Source of the DNA: Varunaivibrio sulfuroxidans
GTDB lineage: Bacteria; Pseudomonadota; Alphaproteobacteria; Rhodospirillales; Magnetovibrionaceae
Reading direction: 5' to 3'
Length of the DNA stretch: 64,000 bases
NCBI RefSeq assembly: GCF_029318635.1
Contig: NZ_CP119676.1
Coordinates: forward strand, 512,614 to 576,613
A program made the translations under genes and the position numbers. Of the stretch, positions 55,835-64,000 are shown piece by piece. Numbering within the stretch: position 1 is the stretch's first letter; every line of letters starts with the position of its first letter. The notes under the pieces are model-generated. The model searched no databases. It was not told where the DNA came from and saw nothing but the letters and a program-made list of their open reading frames with translations.

Positions 55835-57009
55835 GACGCCGTCTCCTTCGGGGTGTCGGACACCGGATTATCGCACTGCTTGTCGTCACCGTGGCGTGCC
55901 TTGTCGGCATCGGCGCGCAGCTTGCGCACGGTTTCCAGTTCTCCCTGAAAATCGACGTAATGGGGCAACTTGAGGTGCTGCACGAAACCCGACGCCTCGA
56001 CATTGTCGCTATGAGAGAGGACGAATTCATCGTCCTGGGCGGGCGCCGTGACCTCCTCGCCCAGTTCGCGGGCGCGCAAGGCGCGATCGACCAGGGCCAT
56101 CGCCATGACCTTACGCTCGCAGTAGCCGAAGGCGAGCCCATAGCCACGCGTGAACTGGGCCGGGGCTTGCGCCGAGCCGGTGAACTGATTGACCATTTCG
56201 CACTCGCTGACGGTGATGTCGCCGATCTCGATGGCGAAACCCAATTCCTCGGGGACGATCTCCACCGCGACGTCTCCGAGACGAATTTCACCGGCGAAGG
56301 GATGATTGCGGCCATAGCCGCGCTGCGTCGAATAGCCGAGTCCAAGCAAGAAGCCTTCGTCGGCGCGCGCCAGCGCCTGCAGGCGCACGTCCCGTTCGGC
56401 GGGAAAGGCTATCGGATCGCGGGTAATGTCGCCGACGGGTTGGTCATCCTCGGCCACCTCGTCCTGGAGCAGGCCCTCGCGGGACAAAAATTCGGAAACT
56501 CGGGGCAAGACGGGTAGTTCATCGCCATCATCGGCAACAGGATAGTCCGCCGTCACCGGCCGTTCGCTCTTCGCCCGGCGCTCCGAGCGCGCCGCGCCGG
56601 GCGTCTCCGCCAGGGTGAAATCAAGCAGGCGATGGGTGTAATCGAACGTCGGTCCCAGCATTTGTCCACCGGGAAGGTCTTTGTAGGTGGCGGAAATGCG
56701 CCGACGGGTGTTCATCGCGGCGCTGTCGATGGGTGTGCTGGCGGCAAAGCGCGCCAAGGTGGTGCGAAAGGCACGCAATAGGAAAATGGCCTCGACCTGA
56801 TCGCCACAGGCCTGCTTTAGCGCCAACGCGGCGAGATCGCGGTCATACAGGGCGCCCTCGCTCATCACCCGATCGACGGCCAACCCCATTTGTTCCGAAA
56901 TCTGGGTCGGTGAAATTTCCGCCACGGCGGGGTCGCCGCGGCGCTGTTCGTCGAGCAGGGCATGGGCGCTGTCGATCGCCCGTTCGCCACCTTTGACCGC
57001 AACGTACAT
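55831..57009 (-). CDS. phnI: C-P lyase subunit PhnI
   Basis: 392 aa, normal for PhnI. MYVAVKGGERAIDSAHALLD at the N-terminus and GLGYSTQRGYGRNHPFAGEI in the centre are family signatures, as is VQHLKLPHYVDFQGELETV. It transfers methylphosphonate-type substrates onto adenine nucleotides as part of the PhnGHIJ complex. Begins 3 bp after phnH. Confidence 0.95.
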   Translation of the reverse strand: MYVAVKGGERAIDSAHALLDEQRRGDPAVAEISPTQISEQMGLAVDRVMSEGALYDRDLAALALKQACGDQVEAIFLLRAFRTTLARFAASTPIDSAAMNTRRRISATYKDLPGGQMLGPTFDYTHRLLDFTLAETPGAARSERRAKSERPVTADYPVADDGDELPVLPRVSEFLSREGLLQDEVAEDDQPVGDITRDPIAFPAERDVRLQALARADEGFLLGLGYSTQRGYGRNHPFAGEIRLGDVAVEIVPEELGFAIEIGDITVSECEMVNQFTGSAQAPAQFTRGYGLAFGYCERKVMAMALVDRALRARELGEEVTAPAQDDEFVLSHSDNVEASGFVQHLKLPHYVDFQGELETVRKLRADADKARHGDDKQCDNPVSDTPKETAS

Positions 57010-57012
57010 CGC

Positions 57013-57633
57013 TTAATCCTCGACTCGGGTCGTGCGCGGCAGGCAGACGATAGCGCTACGCACGCATAAAATAACATCGACGCCGCGGGGGAACTGGGCG
57101 TTGTTTTCCCTCAACGAGGACCAGAACCGTTCAGGAACGCCGCCGACAGACAACCTTCGCGCGCCGTCGATGCCGGGGCCGTCGAGGCGTTTCCCCCGCC
57201 CCTCCTCGAAGCTCTCGACCTGAACGATCACGGTGGTCGAGATTTCGGGCCGCACGTCCGTGCCCCGGCAAAAGCGCGCCAGGTCGGCGCAGCTCAGGGA
57301 GTCGGCGTGCAACGCAATGCGCGCCGCGCCGGGTACGGTGGTGATCGGACAGGCGCAGTGGAATTTCAGATGGTTGACCGTCTGCGCCGAGGCGGCGATA
57401 GCGTCGTCGATCCACAGTGGAGTCTCGAAATCCGCCAGACCGAGACAAATCGCCGCACTTGAGGGATACAACGGCAAAGGCGGCTCCGGAAGATCGTCAA
57501 AATCGACGACCCGACCGGGATGGGACATCGCCTCAAGAACGGAACGGAAGACGCGCTGACTGTCGTGGCCGGGATTGGAAAACCCGGGCAACGGCTGCGT
57601 GTCCCCACCAAAAATTGGAGTTTGCGCGGTCAT
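57013..57633 (-). CDS. phnH: C-P lyase subunit PhnH
   Basis: 206 aa. LPGFSNPGHDSQRVFRSVLE with SHPGRVVDFDDLP is the PhnH signature and IVCLPRTTRVE its C-terminus. PhnH is a core subunit with a PLP-transferase-like fold but no PLP lysine. Overlaps phnG by 4 bp. Confidence 0.94.
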   Translation of the reverse strand: MTAQTPIFGGDTQPLPGFSNPGHDSQRVFRSVLEAMSHPGRVVDFDDLPEPPLPLYPSSAAICLGLADFETPLWIDDAIAASAQTVNHLKFHCACPITTVPGAARIALHADSLSCADLARFCRGTDVRPEISTTVIVQVESFEEGRGKRLDGPGIDGARRLSVGGVPERFWSSLRENNAQFPRGVDVILCVRSAIVCLPRTTRVED

Positions 57634-58100
57634 GAGCTGTCGCCTCCTTGCACGCCCTGCGCGCGCGCCAGGGTGAAGAAATCAACTTTGGTCGCGGCCG
57701 TCTTGCGGTTTAACGCCTGTCGGCGGCGCGCCTGAGACGCGGCGAGCTTTTCAAGCAAGTCCGTTTTCAATCGGGCATACCAGACGGGATCTTGAAGAAG
57801 GGCGTCGAAAAGCGCGCCATAGTGAGCATGGCGGGTGTCGCGTCCGGCGACATAAGCATGTCCGATATAATTGTCCCCGGTGCGCACCGCACAACGACAA
57901 ACCGTCATTTCACCCAAGTTAAAGCGCCGTCCGGCGCCGCCCGCCCGAGCGCGAACCATGACCATTCCGATCTCCGCCGGACGCAAGAAGGTATAATCCG
58001 GAACCCCATCCAGATCCGTCCATGCCGCTTCGAGGGTCGCGCCGTCGGATCGCGCCAACGCCCCCATCCAGCGTTGACGAGGCGTTTTGTCCGCGCCCAT
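57630..58100 (-). CDS. phnG: C-P lyase subunit PhnG
   Basis: 156 aa from ATG 58100, giving the usual PhnG length and a Shine-Dalgarno-like GAGGGAAGGG. RQRWMGALARSD, LRPAEIGMVMVRARAGG and RFNLGEMTVCRCAVRT are typical. The frame stays open to 58286, adding a 62-residue extension rich in Asp/Ala/Glu that is not known from PhnG; it could be non-coding. It is the first gene of phnGHIJKL. Confidence 0.87.
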   Translation of the reverse strand: MGADKTPRQRWMGALARSDGATLEAAWTDLDGVPDYTFLRPAEIGMVMVRARAGGAGRRFNLGEMTVCRCAVRTGDNYIGHAYVAGRDTRHAHYGALFDALLQDPVWYARLKTDLLEKLAASQARRRQALNRKTAATKVDFFTLARAQGVQGGDSS

Positions 58101-58610
58101 CCCATCCCTTCCCTCGCTTGTCTCCGCCTCCCCGCTTTCGGCGGCGGAGCGCACGGCGCCCGGATCGTCATCGGCGCGCGTATCGGTTTGCGCGGCGACC
58201 CGCGCGTCGGTGGGCTCATTGAGGGGCGTGGCGCTGTCGATATGTGGCATTTTTCCATAATCGCACTGGTGTTGCGGTGTCGCCATTTGCGTGGGGCGGG
58301 TTTCTTCGACGGGAACTTCCTCTCGTCGAACCTAGGGTCCTGACCCTAATCTCCGAAGCTTGAACCGAGAGTGCATGACCAGCCTCTTAAACAATCGAAT
58401 TTAGTAGGCGCGTTCGGTTTTTTCGCCTTGCGGCCAAAACGGGATCTTTGGCTAATTTGTATAGACGTCTATATCTTATTGTGTTCTTATACGACTCAAC
58501 GGGCGCGCCGCGCAACAACTGTTGAATGAACTTTTTTTGACGCCATACGCATCCCCACCATGCGTCCGTCAACGCACCATGCGTCCGCCAACGCATAAGG
58601 AGGATTCTCG
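58101..58610. promoter_or_regulatory. Divergent phnG-phnF regulatory region
   Basis: 510 bp with the start of phnG on the left and phnF on the right. It contains the perfect palindrome TATAGACGTCTATA (58460-58473), a HutC/PhnF-type operator. A short remnant of the MITE end, TAGGGTCCTGACCCTA, lies at 58333-58348. Part of the left side may be coding if phnG starts earlier. Confidence 0.6.
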
Positions 58611-59333
58611 ATGTCCGTAGACCGCAGCCGCGGCGTCGCCGTATGGCGGCAGATCGCCGATATCCTGAAGGCCGAGATTGTCGGCGCGCGGTATTCCGCC
58701 GGTGCGCAGTTGCCCACCGAAAACGCCATGGCGTCGCGCTTCGGCGTTAACCGGCACACGGTGCGCCGCGCCGTCGCCACCCTGGTCGAGGAAGGCTTAC
58801 TTACCGTCGCGCAGGGCCGGGGGACGTTCGTTCGCGAGGATGTCATCGATTATGCGGTGCGCAAGCGCACGCGGTTCAGCGAAATCATGAGCGCACAATC
58901 GCGCGTTCCCGGCGGGCGCTTGCTGATGTCCCGCATCGTTGAGGGCAATGAGAAAACGCTCGACAACCTCACCCTTCCCCCCGGCGCGATGGTTATCCAA
59001 CTGCGCACGTTGAACGAAGCCGATGGTCGTCCGGTCAACATCGCCGATAGTTATTTTTGCGCCCGAAGATTCCCTAACTTGATCGACGTCTTTCGCGAGA
59101 CGGGATCGATTAGCCGCACTCTGGCGCGCCTTGGTGTTGAAGATTATACCCGCAAGGAGACACGCGTCAGCGCCCGTCTGCCAAAGCGCGAAGATGCCGA
59201 ATACCTTCGTCAGGCGCATACCCGTCCAATCATGGTCTGCGAAAATATCAATATCGACACCACCGGTCGTCCGGTCGAATTCGCCATCAGCCGTTTCGCG
59301 GGCGACCGGGTACAAGTGGTTTTCACACCCTGA
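58611..59333 (+). CDS. phnF: GntR-family regulator PhnF
   Basis: 240 aa. N-terminal winged helix (GAQLPTENAMASRFGVNRHT, VRRAVATLVEEGLL) and C-terminal UTRA effector domain. The sequence between (LLMSRIVEGNEKTLDNLTLP) is typical of the HutC subfamily. PhnF represses phosphonate genes until a ligand binds. Divergent from phnG, with a palindromic operator 140 bp upstream. Converges with phnE. Confidence 0.93.
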   Translation: MSVDRSRGVAVWRQIADILKAEIVGARYSAGAQLPTENAMASRFGVNRHTVRRAVATLVEEGLLTVAQGRGTFVREDVIDYAVRKRTRFSEIMSAQSRVPGGRLLMSRIVEGNEKTLDNLTLPPGAMVIQLRTLNEADGRPVNIADSYFCARRFPNLIDVFRETGSISRTLARLGVEDYTRKETRVSARLPKREDAEYLRQAHTRPIMVCENINIDTTGRPVEFAISRFAGDRVQVVFTP

Positions 59334-59374
59334 TCGTGCAAATGGTAAAATTCCGCCGGGGATGACGATCCCCC

Positions 59375-60202
59375 TCAGGCGATCACGCGGCGCAGATAGG
59401 CGGAGAAGCGTTCGGCGAGCATCACCATGACGAAAGTGACGATCAGCAGCACCGAGACCGTTTTATACTGAAACAGGTTCATGGCCGTAAGCAGCTGGAA
59501 ACCGATACCCCCGGCGCCGACGAAGCCGAGCACCAGCGACGAGCGGATATTCTCGTCGAGACGATACAGGCTGATGCCCAGAACCGAGGGCAGCACACTG
59601 GGCAATACGGCGTGGGTGAAGACCTGCATCCGGGTCGCCCCGGTCAACGTCAGGGCGTCCACCGGCCCCATATCCATGTCCTCGATAACCTCGGAGAACA
59701 AGCGCCCGAGCATACCGACCGAATGGATCGAGATCGCCAATGCGCCGGGGAACGGGCCAAGCCCGACGGCGGCGACGAACAGCAGCGCCCACACCAAATC
59801 AGGGACCGAGCGGCACAACGCGATCACCGCCCGCGACAGATAATAGAGCGGGCGCGCCGGACTGACATTGCCGGCGGCGAGCACGGCCAGCGGCACCGCG
59901 AGGAACACCCCGGCAAAGGTGCCGAAAATGGCAATGTCGATGGTCTCCAGCGCCGGCCACATGGCGCTGGGCAACTGGTCAACGGCGGGCGGCATGGCGC
60001 GGGAGATCATATCGGCCATGCCCGCCGCACCGGAAATCAGGTCCTCGGGCTTGGCCTCGATGACGAATAGGGATTGGATGAAAGCAATCAGGGCGCCGAA
60101 GCCAAGGACAAGACGCAGCGTGCGAGACGGACCGCCGTCAGAGATGACTTGATGGCCATTCGGCGTGTGGGGGGCGTCGGCGAGAGCGGGAATGGTGTTC
60201 AT
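59375..60202 (-). CDS. phnE: Phosphonate ABC transporter permease PhnE
   Basis: 275 aa from ATG 60202, overlapping the phnC stop by 4 bp; the longer open frame upstream overlaps phnC and is not homologous. Five or six membrane helices; the permease EAA-like motif is in EVIEDMDMGPVDALTLTGAT. Inner-membrane component of phnCDE uptake. Confidence 0.93.
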   Translation of the reverse strand: MNTIPALADAPHTPNGHQVISDGGPSRTLRLVLGFGALIAFIQSLFVIEAKPEDLISGAAGMADMISRAMPPAVDQLPSAMWPALETIDIAIFGTFAGVFLAVPLAVLAAGNVSPARPLYYLSRAVIALCRSVPDLVWALLFVAAVGLGPFPGALAISIHSVGMLGRLFSEVIEDMDMGPVDALTLTGATRMQVFTHAVLPSVLPSVLGISLYRLDENIRSSLVLGFVGAGGIGFQLLTAMNLFQYKTVSVLLIVTFVMVMLAERFSAYLRRVIA

Positions 60203-60963
60203 GCTGCCTGCGTTGTGTAAAGGGTGGAAACGTGGTGGTCGGACATGCCCTTGGGCGGGGTGTCGAACAAAATTCGCCCATCCTGGATGCCAATGATGCG
60301 ATCGCCGTAACGCGCCGCAAGTTCCGGCTGGTGCAGGACGCACAATACTGCGAGGCCGTCCTCGCTGGCGAGACGGCGCAGCAAACCCATGACGTCCTGA
60401 GCCGCCTCGGGATCGAGACTGGCGACCGGCTCGTCGGCGAGCAACACGCTCGGTCGTTGCGCCAGGGCGCGGACGATGGCGACACGCTGCGCTTGGCCGC
60501 CGGAAAGCGTTCCGGCGCGTTGGCGGGCAAGGTGGACAAGACCGACATGATCTAATAGGGCATGGGCGGACGTGAATTCGCCGCGAGGCAAGAAGCCCAA
60601 GGCGGTGACCGGATTGCGGTGGCGCCCGAGCGTGCCGCTGACCACGTTGGCGATGACACTGCGCCGCTTCACCAAATTGGCGTGTTGCGACACCATCCCC
60701 AACGCCATGCGGGCCCGGCGCAGGGCCTCGCCGGACAGGGCGGTAAGATCCTGTCCGGCGACCCTGATGGCCCCCGAAGACGGCGTCAAAAGACGGGCCA
60801 CGCACTTGAGCAGGGTGGACTTGCCCGAACCGTTGCTCCCTAAAACCACCGCCAATTCACCCGCCCGAACGGATAGGCTGGCGCCGTGCAACGCTTGCTT
60901 TCCGTTAGGGTAACACATGGCGAGATCGGTGATATCTAGAAGCGTGCGCGATGGCGTCTTCAT
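60199..60963 (-). CDS. phnC: Phosphonate ABC transporter ATPase PhnC
   Basis: 254 aa. Walker A VLGSNGSGKSTLLKCVARLL, signature LSGGQAQRVAIVRALAQ, Walker B SVLLADEPVASLDPEA. RSVIANVVSGTLGRHRNP is characteristic of PhnC. It couples ATP hydrolysis to phosphonate uptake with PhnE and PhnD. Confidence 0.94.
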   Translation of the reverse strand: MKTPSRTLLDITDLAMCYPNGKQALHGASLSVRAGELAVVLGSNGSGKSTLLKCVARLLTPSSGAIRVAGQDLTALSGEALRRARMALGMVSQHANLVKRRSVIANVVSGTLGRHRNPVTALGFLPRGEFTSAHALLDHVGLVHLARQRAGTLSGGQAQRVAIVRALAQRPSVLLADEPVASLDPEAAQDVMGLLRRLASEDGLAVLCVLHQPELAARYGDRIIGIQDGRILFDTPPKGMSDHHVSTLYTTQAA

Positions 60964-60994
60964 GAGAAGTCTCCTTCAGGGTGAGCCGTCGGCC

Positions 60995-61894
60995 TTAGAG
61001 TTTGGCCAAGTCGATATGCAAGGTGTGCACCAGGCTGCGGATCAGGTCGTAAGTATGATCCGTCGCCGGCACCAGATGTGAGCCGTTGGCGACCAGAACC
61101 TTGCGGTCCGCTTCGGACAGCACGCTAAGATCGAGATTGGCAAGCACCTTGGAAACACGGGCCTTGAACGCCGCGGGCAGGTTGCCGCGTACGGTGATCG
61201 GATCGGTCGGGATCGGATCGGATTTCCACAAGGTGATGAAGTCGCCATCCTTGTACTCGTTGGCCTGCTTGGCGGACTCGATCTGTTCGCTGTTCAATTC
61301 GCCGGCCTTGACCTTGTGATGGCGCAAAGCCTCGTAGGACGAGGTATGGCTGCCCGCGTAAATCGCCTTGACGCCATGGTCGGGGTCGATGCCATTGGTG
61401 CTCAGGCCATAGGCCGGAAACAGGTGACCGGAGGTCGATGCCGCGTCGGAAAATGCGAACGATTTACCTCTGACGTCATCGAGCGAGGCTATTCCCGAAC
61501 CCGGCCACGTGACGATGCTGGCGGTGTAGGTCGAGGGCTTACCGTCTGGGGTGGCGAAAGTCGCGACGGCCTCGGCCCCGGCGACCTGATGGGCGAGCAC
61601 ATAGCCGAGCGGACCAAACTGCGCGATTTCCAGCTTGTTGTTGCGCATCGCCTCGATCTCGGCGGTGTAGTTGGTGGTGATCAGCACCTTGACCGTGCAA
61701 CCGATCTTCTCGCCGATCAGTTTGCCGAGGTTCTTATAAACAGGCATCAAATGGGCCGACGATTCGTAAGGCTCGACGGCGAAACGGACGACGCCGTTGT
61801 TGGGGCAATCGGCCGAGGTGGCCATGGCCGAGGCGGCGGTGGCGGCCATGGTGGCCATCGCACCGGCGGCGATGACGGCGACACGAAGCTTCAT
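60995..61894 (-). CDS. phnD: Phosphonate-binding protein PhnD
   Basis: 299 aa from ATG 61894, preceded by GGGAGAG; the upstream extension to 62047 has no homology. Signal peptide (MKLRVAVIAAGAMATMAATA). Body: VRFAVEPYESSAHLMPVYKN, then ITTNYTAEIEAMRNNKLEIA and GPLGYVLAHQ, typical of PhnD. Periplasmic binding protein first in phnDCE. Confidence 0.94.
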   Translation of the reverse strand: MKLRVAVIAAGAMATMAATAASAMATSADCPNNGVVRFAVEPYESSAHLMPVYKNLGKLIGEKIGCTVKVLITTNYTAEIEAMRNNKLEIAQFGPLGYVLAHQVAGAEAVATFATPDGKPSTYTASIVTWPGSGIASLDDVRGKSFAFSDAASTSGHLFPAYGLSTNGIDPDHGVKAIYAGSHTSSYEALRHHKVKAGELNSEQIESAKQANEYKDGDFITLWKSDPIPTDPITVRGNLPAAFKARVSKVLANLDLSVLSEADRKVLVANGSHLVPATDHTYDLIRSLVHTLHIDLAKL

Positions 61895-62143
61895 TTTTTT
61901 CTCTCCCGTGATGTGATCTATCGGCGTGAACCGTTCCCCTTCGCCGCCCCCTGGATCGGAACGCGAAGCGATGGCGGCATAGGCGTTAACGGGAGGAAGT
62001 CTAGTTGCGCGGCGTTGCGGTTTTTGAATGAAACTGTGAACGCTCAATTACACTTTTGTGTTCGAACGGGCGCCATGACCGAACCGTCTCGAAAGAGTGG
62101 ACCCGCGCGCGCGTAAGCGAGGTTTGAAGCCTGTGATAAGGTC

Positions 62144-62188
62144 AAAAAAACGCCGCCTGGACCATCACGGCCAAGGCGGCGTTTTTTC
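62144..62188. terminator. Bidirectional intrinsic terminator
   Basis: AAAAAAACGCCGCC at 62144-62157 pairs with GGCGGCGTTTTTT at 62175-62187. It lies between cbiM and phnD, both on the minus strand, and should separate the two transcripts. Confidence 0.9.
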
Positions 62189-62201
62189 TGGAAAAGTGGA
62201 T

Positions 62202-62873
62202 TTACGAGCCGGCGATATTCAGTTCTCGAACCGCGAACAAACGCGAGACAAAGGATGAATTTTCTATTTTTTTCAATCCTTTGACGATGGTCCACGTAAA
62301 CACGGGTTCAAGCGCCACGAGCACAAGATAGGAACTGGCGAACTTCAGCCAAGCCATAAAGTGCGCCTCGCCGCCGCCGACCGTCAGCCAGAACCCGACC
62401 ATCGCGGTGACACCGGAATAATACATCGCATCCAATTTAACGATACGCGCCCACGAAATTTGCGGCGCATCGCCGCCGGCGAAATAACGCCGCCCGCCGC
62501 CGTAATGCACGGCCAGCAACGGCACGATTAATGACAGCGAATTAACCCCCAGATTGACCAAATCCCAGGGCGAGAAGACCAAGCCCTGAAGCAGCAACCC
62601 GATGGCGAACCCCAACAGCGTCGGTATAAACCCGAGCGTCAGGTACATCGCCATCGCACCGACGAAATGCAGTTCGGACGGACCGACCTGCATGTGGAAG
62701 CTCTGCATGAAAAGGGTGAAGAAAACCGCGGCGACCAAAGGCTTGGCCACCGACCAGGGGTTTTTAATCGAAATTTTGATATGTTCCTTGAGGGCCCATC
62801 CGGCAATAGCGAGCGCGCCGACATTGGCCATGGCGACTTTTACGGGCGTCACGAAACCCGGTTCGATATGCAT
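62202..62873 (-). CDS. cbiM: CbiM-type cobalt transport permease
   Basis: 223 aa from ATG 62873 (AAGGAAAG upstream). Begins MHIEPGFVTP, the metal-site N-terminus with His2, followed by six to seven hydrophobic helices and MQVGPSELHFVGAMAMYLTLG. CbiM is the substrate-specific component of energy-coupling cobalt uptake. A cobalamin riboswitch precedes it. CbiN, CbiQ and CbiO are not in the window. Confidence 0.85.
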   Translation of the reverse strand: MHIEPGFVTPVKVAMANVGALAIAGWALKEHIKISIKNPWSVAKPLVAAVFFTLFMQSFHMQVGPSELHFVGAMAMYLTLGFIPTLLGFAIGLLLQGLVFSPWDLVNLGVNSLSLIVPLLAVHYGGGRRYFAGGDAPQISWARIVKLDAMYYSGVTAMVGFWLTVGGGEAHFMAWLKFASSYLVLVALEPVFTWTIVKGLKKIENSSFVSRLFAVRELNIAGS

Positions 62874-62900
62874 TTTACTTTCCTTTACGTACCCACCGTA

Positions 62901-62934
62901 CAAAAACATGGCCGCCACCCCTATACGGCGGCCG
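62901..62934 (-). terminator. Riboswitch expression-platform terminator
   Basis: On the minus strand GGCCGCC (62927-62933) pairs with GGCGGCC (62910-62916), followed by ATGTTTTTG. It lies between the riboswitch and the cbiM Shine-Dalgarno, so ligand binding could end transcription. Confidence 0.72.
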
Positions 62935-62939
62935 GCTAA

Positions 62940-63132
62940 AACCATGGCAGGTCTCCTGGCTCACGGATCATCGCGAGGCCCTTCCCCTTCCCGGCGAAAA
63001 ATCGCCAGTGGGTTTACGAAAGGCCGCTACCGTTCACAGTTGCGGGGGCAGCCACGGATCGGGACCCGTCGAGGTCTTCCCTACCGTGTTCCCTTTTCAT
63101 CTCACGGGCTTTGCCCTTGAGAAACCAATGGT
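62940..63132 (-). ncRNA. Cobalamin riboswitch
   Basis: The minus strand carries the B12 box AGCCAGGAGACCTGCC at 62961-62946, together with CCCACTGG and GCCCCCGCAACTGTGA-type core segments at 63070-63000. Adenosylcobalamin binding should turn off cbiM through the downstream terminator. Confidence 0.93.
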
Positions 63133-63182
63133 CATTATTGTCTATCAGAGTTCATCGCGCGCGGCAACGCCCAGCCCATGAA

Positions 63183-63219
63183 AAAGAGACATCCGGCCGC
63201 AAAGGGCCGGATGTCTCTC
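63183..63219 (-). terminator. Intrinsic terminator after rpe
   Basis: AGAGACATCCGGCC pairs with GGCCGGATGTCTCT (14 bp), with the T-tract TTTTTC on the minus strand. It ends rpe transcription and precedes the riboswitch. Confidence 0.9.
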
Positions 63220-63258
63220 ACATGTCATTAAGGTCTTATCATTAAGGCCTGGGGTTTG

Positions 63259-63912
63259 TTATTTTTCGTAAACCTCTTTAATCGCCTTGATTGTCGCGGC
63301 GTAGTCATCGCCCTTGAAAACAGCGCTTCCGGCGACCAAGACGTTGGCGCCGGCCTCGACGACCGCCTTCGCGGTGCCGGCGTTGACGCCGCCGTCCACC
63401 TCCAGTTCGATCGGGCGGGCGCCGATCATCTCTTTGACCGCGCGAATTTTATTGAGCGCCTCGGGAATAAACCCCTGCCCGCCGAAGCCCGGATTGACGG
63501 ACATGATCAAGATCAGATCGAGACGGTCGAGGACATGTTCGATGACATTGATCGGGGTATGCGGGTTTAGCGACACCCCGGCCTTTTTTCCCAGATCCTT
63601 AATCACCTGGAGCGAACGATCGAGATGCTTATCGGCCTCGGCATGGACGGTAATGATATCGGCGCCCGCCTTGGCATATTCTTCGAGATAGGGCTGGGCC
63701 GGGTCGATCATCAGGTGGACATCGAAAACTTTCTTCGTCCACGGACGAATGCACTGGATCACCGGCGGGCCGAAGGTCAAATTGGGAACAAAATGACCGT
63801 CCATGACGTCGATATGGATATAGTCGCATCCCGCATCGTCGATGGCTTTGACCTCGGGGCCCAGTTGGGCGAAATCCGCGGACAGAATGCTAGGGGCGAT
63901 TTTAACGGTCAT
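63259..63912 (-). CDS. rpe: Ribulose-phosphate 3-epimerase
   Basis: 217 aa TIM barrel. [39 protein letters not shown] (metal His/Asp), [20 protein letters not shown] and [25 protein letters not shown]. Interconverts ribulose-5-phosphate and xylulose-5-phosphate in the pentose phosphate and Calvin pathways. Ends in a clear terminator. The upstream gene is beyond the window. Confidence 0.96.
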   Translation of the reverse strand: MTVKIAPSILSADFAQLGPEVKAIDDAGCDYIHIDVMDGHFVPNLTFGPPVIQCIRPWTKKVFDVHLMIDPAQPYLEEYAKAGADIITVHAEADKHLDRSLQVIKDLGKKAGVSLNPHTPINVIEHVLDRLDLILIMSVNPGFGGQGFIPEALNKIRAVKEMIGARPIELEVDGGVNAGTAKAVVEAGANVLVAGSAVFKGDDYAATIKAIKEVYEK

Positions 63913-64000
63913 GGCGGCCTCTCTGTTGTTTTAGGTTATTGATATAATTAAGACTATCGCGTTCATACTATTTCGTTAGCGCCATGAAAAGTTGCGGCAA
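63913..64000. other. rpe upstream edge
   Basis: Only 88 bp upstream of rpe remain in the window. GGCCTCTCTGTTGTT and the AT-rich stretch around 63935-63960 could hold its promoter. No gene start is seen on either strand before the edge. Confidence 0.35.

Noticed and set aside
58101-58286. Extended N-terminus of PhnG
   Set aside because: The added 62 residues are acidic, unlike PhnG, and the internal ATG at 58100 has a Shine-Dalgarno and gives the usual length; it cannot be fully excluded.
61895-62060. Possible Pho box upstream of phnD
   Set aside because: CTGTGA and TTCACAG-like segments appear but no two direct 7-mers at 11-bp spacing match the consensus convincingly.

Overview
The window reads as chromosomal DNA of a free-living alphaproteobacterium, most likely a Rhodospirillales-type, marine-style sulfur oxidiser. 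Evidence: the alaC-hom-glpX-recJ block, class I PHA synthase, P-II/glutamine synthetase behind a sigma-54-like promoter, ArsR-type sulfur sensor, Sox genes, and high GC with Shine-Dalgarno starts. The genus cannot be fixed from sequence alone. No ribosomal RNA, phage, CRISPR array or complete insertion sequence was seen.

Layout. 1-11 kb: core metabolism (recJ fragment, glpX, hom, alaC-like, OmpA lipoprotein, phaC, slyX-meaB-carbonic anhydrase, small hydrolases). 11-20 kb: DEAD-box helicase, ornithine decarboxylase plus acetyltransferase, tRNA-His, a SoxW-like thioredoxin, methyltransferase, amino-acid exporter and aminotransferase. 20-35 kb: glnB-glnA, polyphosphate:AMP phosphotransferase, transporters, DoxD-like protein, parE, argC, ACT-domain regulator. 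35-50 kb: a sulfur-oxidation island on both strands: soxS, tusA, ribbon-helix-helix protein, dsrE2, soxT, soxXYZA, soxB, ccdA/soxV, soxW, a secreted DsrE, an ArsR/SqrR-like repressor, two tandem TauE/SafE exporters, a TIGR02186 protein, universal stress proteins and a DASS anion transporter. 53-62 kb: phosphonate utilisation: phnGHIJKL (C-P lyase core), phnF regulator and phnDCE transporter. 62-64 kb: a CbiM-type cobalt permease under a cobalamin riboswitch, and rpe.

How the parts work together. Sox proteins oxidise thiosulfate in the periplasm, with sulfur carried on SoxYZ. CcdA and the thioredoxins SoxS/SoxW keep periplasmic thiols reduced. SoxT, TusA and DsrE2 probably move sulfane sulfur into the cytoplasm, and TauE/SafE proteins probably export sulfite or related anions. 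No soxCD is present here. The most interesting non-coding signal is a set of CTAAT/ATTAG dyads at the promoters of soxT, the ArsR gene and both safE genes. In three of them it lies 15-16 bp after a TTGACA box, which suggests one sulfur-responsive regulon. The two safE genes also share a duplicated promoter-plus-terminator leader.

Other non-coding signals include a 265-bp MITE-like element in two copies, one of which supplies the last base of the slyX stop codon. A 119-bp intergenic repeat, also in two copies, carries a compensatory base-pair change. All functions are inferred by reading sequence; no database search was run.
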